This document shows positions 58,162 through 64,000 of a stretch of DNA of 64,000 nucleotides, piece by piece; the stretch's first letter is position 1, and every line of letters starts with the position of its first letter. A program made the position numbers and the translations under genes. The notes under the pieces are model-generated. The model was not told the DNA's origin. It saw nothing but the letters and a program-made list of their open reading frames with translations, and searched no databases. The stretch comes from Bacteroidota bacterium (GTDB taxonomy: Bacteria; Bacteroidota; Bacteroidia; Chitinophagales; Chitinophagaceae): NCBI GenBank assembly GCA_016868775.1, contig VGFT01000001.1:434001-498000 (forward strand), written 5' to 3'.

Positions 58162-59009
58162 ATGCGTGTATCGATTTTACCAATCCTTAACAGCCTTTTT
58201 AGTTTTGGCTGTTTCTTCGGAATCATTCAGTCGCCGGAGCCTTCGGTTGTACCCCGAAAAACGGAGAATGAAGCATCGATTTCTGTACATCGATCTCTGC
58301 GCGACTCGACCGATACCACCGCTCGTATTTATCTCACGTTCGATGATGGTCCGTATAAATACACTCCGCCCCTGACAGCCCTTCTGTCGGAAAAAGGCAT
58401 TCGCGCCAGTTTTTTATCATAGGAACGCACATTGATCTATCTGCTTGGCATGACAGTGTATATCAAACGGTTGTTTCCCATCCGAACTTCAAAGTATACA
58501 ATCATACCTATTTACACGATATCAATAAGGGCCGCATTCACCAATACTATCAAAACCCCCAACGGGTTTGGCAGGACATTTTACGGAATCGCGCGTATTT
58601 ACCGCCTGGTGTCACCATCACTCGCTTACCCGGAAAGAGTGCCTGGCGCATTCCGGGGCGAATCACTCGTATGGAGCCACAATCCGATCCGTTGTTTCAC
58701 CTATTGGACTCCTTGCGTCAACCGGAGTTCATCGTTGGGTGGAATTATGAGTGGACAAGCAAAACAAGTCAAGATCGGGATACCATGAAATCGCTGATCA
58801 CACCAGTTGAAAAGAAATTATCGCGTGCGCCTATACATAAGCGAGATGTAGTGATTCTTTTGCACGACTATCAGTTTAAAACGACTCAGTCGCTTACATT
58901 GCTTGGTGAGTTCATTGATCACTTCTTGCAAAAAGGAGCGGTTCGGTTTGATTGGATCGAACAGTTGCCCGGGCTTGAATCGGGCGCTGCGAATCGTTTT
59001 GGGGAATGA
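58162..59009 (+). pseudogene. Polysaccharide deacetylase (NodB-like), frameshifted at a T6 run
   Basis: RIYLTFDDGPYKYTPPLTALLSEKGIRASF then frame change; restoring T7 gives ASFFIIGTHIDLSAWHDSVYQTVVSHPNFKVYNHTYLHDINKGR...VVILLHDYQ. Confidence 0.82.
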
Positions 59010-59039
59010 TCCAAAAGAACAGATTCGATCGATGCCAAT

Positions 59040-61472
59040 CTACCGTTTCATTACTTGCAGGTTGCCTTCGCCGTAAGCCGCCGTGTATCCAATTTGAAAA
59101 GGAAGTCGGGGTACAGAGTCGTTCCGATAGGCAGCTGCCAATTCGGGACGGAATCGCTCGGCAAACAGCGGAATCGTTCGGGTGTAGGTGCCATACAATC
59201 GGTAAGCCCTTCCTGATTTTTTCAGGTAGTCGTAGCCGATACCGCTGTCATCCTGTATGTGTAGGTCGGCTTTTTTGACCAAAAAGTCGCGAATGATAGA
59301 AAAGCCAGACCGATCCATGAGATAAGAGGCCGATTTGGTCATGGAATGCAGTTCACGTGCGCCTTGTATTTTTTGAACCCACGTAAGCCAGGCGCTGTCT
59401 TTCGACAGCCCTTCGTCCGACAAGTCTTTAGAAAAATAAACAACATCTCCTGTTTTTCCGTTGGCGTCTTGAAATCGAAGGTGACAAAAATCGGGGGTGT
59501 CACTGATTTTTCGAACCGTATCTCCGCGGACAGGATCCCAGTTTCCGATGTATACGTCGCCCAACTGACAATTAAGTTTTTTCAAATAATATGCCAGTAT
59601 GTCAACCACGCCTCTTTCCAAAAACTGTTTTTCCATGTCAAGCGTTCGGAAGTATCCGTAACGGCTACTAAAATAGAAATAGCGCTGGGCGTTTTTCAGA
59701 AATACTCCGTAATCGGGTTGAGACTGCAGCATCAAGGACTTGGTGCTGCCGGCTTTTTCCAAACCGACTAATACAAATGTGTTTGCTTCCGGGTAAAACG
59801 ATTTCGCAAAGGGAATATCGGGGCCGCTAAACGGATAAAATACAAATCCCCCGTTATCTCGCGCACTGCCGTATTTTTCTTGTATTGACCAATTTTGGAT
59901 CCTTTGTAAGATAGAGGTATCGTGGATGGTCCAGTCACGGTTTAGTCCTTTTACCACCCGCCAATCGGCGTCGGAGAGCGCAGCAGAATCACCTCCGGCC
60001 AGAATGGTCGCATGTTTATCTACCATCGCGTTGGGGGTAAAGGGTTCTATTGCCGGTTGCTCTTGAACACCTTTTTTATCCGCTGCTTGCTCAGGATTGC
60101 CGGATGGCTTGCTTTCGCACGCGATCAAAAAGATCGATACAATCCAAAAGCCGGTAAAGGGCTTTAGAATTTTTTTATGTAAGGCAATGCGGAGGAAGAG
60201 AAGGCCGATCAGTAAAAAGCTGATGCCGAAGAGAACTTCCATTGTTTTTTCTTTTGCGACGTATATCATAATCCAAATATTAAAGATGATGTAAACCAGT
60301 GGCGGGATTGGGTAGAAGGGAATTCGTACGGGGCGCGGCTGATCGGGATACTTTTTTCGTAGGATCAGGGTGCTGGCGGCCGTAAGGGTCGTGAACAGGG
60401 CCAGTACAAACCCGATAGCCGTTACAATGAATTGAAAACCGCTGGTGTGCAGCAATACCAGTGCTATGAGTGTTTGTAGCCAGATGGCACGAAGCGGTGT
60501 GGCGTGGCTAGATTGTTGTGAGAGAAATTTCAGTTCAGGATTATCTTCTGCGATGCGGTATATGACTCGTGGTCCTACCATGATCATGGAACTGATCGTG
60601 GAGATCAGGAAAAAGGCGATTAAGGAGCTCAAGATAACGGCTGCATTGTTACCGAACAAGCGATTTGCTGCACCAAAGGCCACATCCTCTTTTCCGACCA
60701 GTTCTTCTGCGGGTGCGGAAACCAAAAAGGTGAAATTGAGGGTGGTGTAGAGCACCATTACTAAAATTGTACCCAGAATGATTGAACGAGGAACAAAGCG
60801 AACGGGGTTTCGGATCTCATCGATCATATATGCCGAAGCGTTCCAGCCGGAATAGGCATAGGAGACAAAAATCAATCCCACCCAAAATCCGGATTGGTTA
60901 ATTTCTTTGTATAGATCACCGGTTTGCAGATACCCTGAACCGGCCGCCTCGGGCGGCATCAAAGAGAGATAAAGTCCGGTGCCGATAAAACCGATGAGCA
61001 AAATAATTTTCCCGAGCGTGAACAGTATTTGAAATCGGGCTCCCGTTTCCAGGCTAACCGAATGAATAACAGAAATCAGGAGGATGACCGCAGTCGATAG
61101 AATGAGTGGATGAATGTCAAAGGGAATGACATGTGAGAAATAAGTCGCGAAGGCATGTGCGGCTGCGGCGATGGGTGCCGCAAATCCGAGAACAGCGGAT
61201 GTCCACCCAGATAAAAAACCGACTGTTCGGCCCATTGATAAATTAAGAAAGTGGTACTCGCCGCCTGATTTGGGGAAACTGCTGCTCAATTCTGCGTAAC
61301 AAAAGGATCCCAAAAGCGCTAATATTCCCCCAATGATCCAAAGCAACAAGATGGCTCGGTAGTCGCTTAAATCAATGAGCTGAAAGCCCAGGCTGGTGAA
61401 TACGCCAGTACCGATCATGTTTGCTACAACGATGGAGATGGCTGCCAGCAATCCCAGTTTTCGATTAGACAT
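59040..61472 (-). CDS. APC-family amino acid permease fused to C-terminal lipoprotein-like domain
   Basis: IVVANMIGTGVFTSLGF, APC TM helices; mid-ORF FWIVSIFLIACESKPSGN lipobox followed by a soluble ~360-aa domain. Confidence 0.82.
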   Translation of the reverse strand: MSNRKLGLLAAISIVVANMIGTGVFTSLGFQLIDLSDYRAILLLWIIGGILALLGSFCYAELSSSFPKSGGEYHFLNLSMGRTVGFLSGWTSAVLGFAAPIAAAAHAFATYFSHVIPFDIHPLILSTAVILLISVIHSVSLETGARFQILFTLGKIILLIGFIGTGLYLSLMPPEAAGSGYLQTGDLYKEINQSGFWVGLIFVSYAYSGWNASAYMIDEIRNPVRFVPRSIILGTILVMVLYTTLNFTFLVSAPAEELVGKEDVAFGAANRLFGNNAAVILSSLIAFFLISTISSMIMVGPRVIYRIAEDNPELKFLSQQSSHATPLRAIWLQTLIALVLLHTSGFQFIVTAIGFVLALFTTLTAASTLILRKKYPDQPRPVRIPFYPIPPLVYIIFNIWIMIYVAKEKTMEVLFGISFLLIGLLFLRIALHKKILKPFTGFWIVSIFLIACESKPSGNPEQAADKKGVQEQPAIEPFTPNAMVDKHATILAGGDSAALSDADWRVVKGLNRDWTIHDTSILQRIQNWSIQEKYGSARDNGGFVFYPFSGPDIPFAKSFYPEANTFVLVGLEKAGSTKSLMLQSQPDYGVFLKNAQRYFYFSSRYGYFRTLDMEKQFLERGVVDILAYYLKKLNCQLGDVYIGNWDPVRGDTVRKISDTPDFCHLRFQDANGKTGDVVYFSKDLSDEGLSKDSAWLTWVQKIQGARELHSMTKSASYLMDRSGFSIIRDFLVKKADLHIQDDSGIGYDYLKKSGRAYRLYGTYTRTIPLFAERFRPELAAAYRNDSVPRLPFQIGYTAAYGEGNLQVMKR

Positions 61473-61598
61473 GTCCAAAAATAGCAACCCATTTTCAATT
61501 ATGTGTTTTTATGACAAGCGATAGGGGACTGATTCCCAGTCTTTTTTGTAAAAACGTTATTTATTCCTGAAACAGCCCGATTCCTTCGATGGATTCCG

Positions 61599-61606
61599 TA
61601 ATTTTG
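61599..61606 (+). promoter_or_regulatory. Bacteroidota -7 box (TAATTTTG) upstream of 61657 gene
   Basis: Exact TAnnTTTG about 50 bp before start. Confidence 0.4.
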
Positions 61607-61656
61607 TCACCCCTTTTTCGAATTTCTTTTGAGCCTACCTTTTTCCGTTAAAATAA

Positions 61657-62214
61657 TTGTGTATGTGTCGGGTGTTTATTTTATTTTTTTTATTCCCGCT
61701 CGCTTCTCCAGGGCGAGTACTTGCGCAGGTAGATCCCTCTACCCAGAATTATTGTTATTGCCAGGAAGCGTCTTCTCTGCAGAAGGCGAAGCAATTGGAT
61801 TCGGCCAGTTTACAAGTATTGGAGATCGGCAAACAAATGGCATTGATCACAAAAACCATCATATTGGGTTCTTGTTGGGATTTTGTGAATGAGGTCTTTA
61901 ATAGGGCGGGGGTATCGGCATTTAAGCAGACAATTTTTAAATCCAAAAAGGCTGGTCCCTATGCAGATGCTCGTTTGGTTCAACCCGGAGATTGGATTTA
62001 TCATGTGAACCACAACAGCAATGGGGTTGACCACAGCGCCATATTTGTTTGTTGGAAAGATTATACCAAACGAGAGGCCGTTACGCTCAGCTATGCTGGC
62101 AGGAATAGAAATGTTCCGGGTCGTTATGGTGTGTATAACTTGCGCAGTATTTTTGCCATATTCCGTCCGCAATCCGCCAAGAAAGATGCACCCGAGAAGG
62201 TTAAGGGCAAGTAG
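61657..62214 (+). CDS. Exported hypothetical protein, possible NlpC/P60 or CHAP-like cysteine hydrolase
   Basis: Signal peptide; SCWDFVNEVF, VQPGDWIYHVN, DHSAIFVCW. Confidence 0.55.
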   Translation: MCMCRVFILFFLFPLASPGRVLAQVDPSTQNYCYCQEASSLQKAKQLDSASLQVLEIGKQMALITKTIILGSCWDFVNEVFNRAGVSAFKQTIFKSKKAGPYADARLVQPGDWIYHVNHNSNGVDHSAIFVCWKDYTKREAVTLSYAGRNRNVPGRYGVYNLRSIFAIFRPQSAKKDAPEKVKGK

Positions 62215-62220
62215 GCGTCT

Positions 62221-63855
62221 TTATTTAGTAAGAATTTTATAGCTCAGCACGGTACTCCCCCGGGTACCCACCACGATACGATCATTGTATATGATCGGGG
62301 AGGATTCCATCGTAAAACCCGATTTGGTTTTGTAAATCAATTGTCCGGTTACGCCATCGAGAAGGTATAGGGTTCCGTATACATCTGAGAAGGCGAGATA
62401 CATATTTCCCTCTTTATCGTAAAAATCGACGGGGGAGGCCCAGGTATACGAGTCAAGGCGAAAGGTATACAACTCCTTTCCGGTTTTTTTATCAACCGCG
62501 ACCAGGTCGGATTGCCGGGTTCTGGCCGACCGGGAGAAGATGGCGATGGCAATATCTTTTCCTTTTTGTTTTCCAATCAACGGAGTTGCGAGCATGCCAC
62601 CGCTGTTTTCTTTTCCATTCATTGGGTGGCCGGCGCATTCTCTACTTACCTCCCAAACAATGGAGCCATCGCGTGCGTCTAGTTTGCGTAAGCTGGAAAG
62701 CGCATAGGGTTGACGGTGATCTACCTCATTTCCTACATAGATGTAATATCGGTCGTCTTCTCTGTCAACCACGAGTGAGGCATCGATATCATCTTCGTTA
62801 TTGATTTGCCAAACCGGCTTCAGGGTACGCAGATCGATGCAAAGAACATTTCCACTGTTGTCTGCACAAAAGCCGTATGAACCAATCGCCGCCATACTGG
62901 CCTCAAGTCCGAGTCGCTGCATGCCGGGCCGATCATATTTAAGTTTCGCCTCTACGAAGGGTTTATTTTTATCCTGTACGTTAATGCGGTATACGAGTCC
63001 GTTCTCGCCGGGCCAGAAAAGGGTTCCGGAGGAATCTTCCAGGAGGGGGCTGCTGTCGAATGCGCCCCAGTCCCGTGAGGCATCCGAATCTCTTCCGTTT
63101 ACGTGTAGATTCACTTGACGCTTGGTCATGTCTATCAAGTACGCACCGAAGCGATTACCTTTTGGAATGCCTTGACCCACATACAGCATTCCATTTAAGC
63201 GGGGGTCGATGCTGATTGATCCCTTGATGGGACCGTCGATGGCCAGGGGATCCCGTGTGGCTTTTCCGGTAGCGAAGTCGATGAAATAAATTTCTCCGCT
63301 AAGAGATCCAATGATTATTTCTTGTGCCTGGTCGTTATTCAGAAAAGCAGGGTCTTTGATGCGCAGGGAGTCTTTCATTGCGCGTGGCCATTGGATCAGG
63401 GCGGGCTGTCCGGTCCAACCCGTACCTCCCCCCCAGTCAATTTTCGAATATTTGCTTCCGTCATTACCTCCTTGTACTGAGCTTTTACGGGTATTAAAAG
63501 ACCAAACCAGTTGGAGTCCAACAGGCTTTCCACTGATTTGTCCGCGTCCGGGAGAATTGCGAAAATTTCCTCCACGGAAAGCCGGGATATTATTTGCATT
63601 GGGCGTGTAAGGGCCGTAGAATGTTATTGTGGTGTCGAAACCGGGAGTAGTTGTATACACCTTCCAGGATAGAGATAGCTGGGTGTCAATCAAGGGGGAA
63701 AAACGAGGATCCGCTTCAACAATGATTGTGTCTTTTTTTGGATTTTTTTCGGGAGGGGGATTGTTGGGGGTATTGCAACCCGATAGGGAGGATTGTAATG
63801 TAAAATAACTACCGATCAGGCAGGTAGCGCGCACCAAAAAAATAGACGATTTCAT
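62221..63855 (-). CDS. PQQ-binding-like beta-propeller lipoprotein
   Basis: Lipobox LSGCNTP; repeats DLVAVDKKTGKELYTF, GTLYLLDGVTGQLIYKT, KLDARDGSIVWEV. Confidence 0.82.
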   Translation of the reverse strand: MKSSIFLVRATCLIGSYFTLQSSLSGCNTPNNPPPEKNPKKDTIIVEADPRFSPLIDTQLSLSWKVYTTTPGFDTTITFYGPYTPNANNIPAFRGGNFRNSPGRGQISGKPVGLQLVWSFNTRKSSVQGGNDGSKYSKIDWGGGTGWTGQPALIQWPRAMKDSLRIKDPAFLNNDQAQEIIIGSLSGEIYFIDFATGKATRDPLAIDGPIKGSISIDPRLNGMLYVGQGIPKGNRFGAYLIDMTKRQVNLHVNGRDSDASRDWGAFDSSPLLEDSSGTLFWPGENGLVYRINVQDKNKPFVEAKLKYDRPGMQRLGLEASMAAIGSYGFCADNSGNVLCIDLRTLKPVWQINNEDDIDASLVVDREDDRYYIYVGNEVDHRQPYALSSLRKLDARDGSIVWEVSRECAGHPMNGKENSGGMLATPLIGKQKGKDIAIAIFSRSARTRQSDLVAVDKKTGKELYTFRLDSYTWASPVDFYDKEGNMYLAFSDVYGTLYLLDGVTGQLIYKTKSGFTMESSPIIYNDRIVVGTRGSTVLSYKILTK

Positions 63856-63861
63856 GAAGTA

Positions 63862-64000
63862 TTACTCTTTTTCAGATTCTGCCGCATTCCCTTCGAAGAC
63901 GTTAAAACCAAACAGACTGCTGTTCATGTGTTGGGTTGTCTCCGTCCAAACTTGTTGAATTCTGGCTTGTTCGCGTGCATCGGGCGTATAGGCGATATGC
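63862..64000 (-). CDS. Partial CDS, C-terminal end of unknown protein (continues beyond window)
   Basis: Minus frame IAYTPDAREQARIQQVWTETTQHMNSSLFGFNVFEGNAAESEKE* open to window edge. Confidence 0.55.
   Translation of the reverse strand, partial: HIAYTPDAREQARIQQVWTETTQHMNSSLFGFNVFEGNAAESEKE

Noticed and set aside
58432-58788. 118-aa plus ORF MIYLLGMTVYIKRLF...
   Set aside because: Wrong frame over the deacetylase; the deacetylase frame gives the conserved sequence instead.

Overview
64 kb chromosomal window from a Bacteroidota bacterium, judged from PorP/SprF, IPExxxVDY, DUF2480 and choice-of-anchor I proteins and TAnnTTTG promoter boxes. About 48 protein genes are supported, mostly housekeeping: IMPase (partial), thiL, recX, dnaN, kdsB-kdnB, PpiC chaperone, mnmG, ybeY, feoA, nadD, chrA, feoB, selD-mnmH, rho, asnS, psuK/psuG, glycosyltransferases and CotH. 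No tRNA, rRNA, CRISPR array or transposase was recognised.

Main points for follow-up: (1) a minus-strand cassette of two ATP-grasp ligases and two SET domains, one fused to an ATP-grasp, next to an ABC transmembrane protein without an NBD (40.4-44.5 kb). (2) Two parS-type ParB sites (GTTNCACGTGAAAC) between mnmG and ybeY, bracketed by a 15-bp inverted repeat that recurs at 53.15 kb. (3) A 660-bp extremely AT-rich divergent intergenic region with a long hairpin and DnaA-box-like motifs (17.04-17.70 kb). (4) Several broken or fused genes: truncated PorP head-to-head with a truncated histidine kinase, a DUF4397/SSB chimera, a homopolymer frameshift in a polysaccharide deacetylase, and two proteins with a signal peptide or lipobox in the middle of the ORF. 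(5) A DUF3127 protein ending in an SSB-like EDDLPF tail. All product calls come from reading translated sequence; no database search was run.
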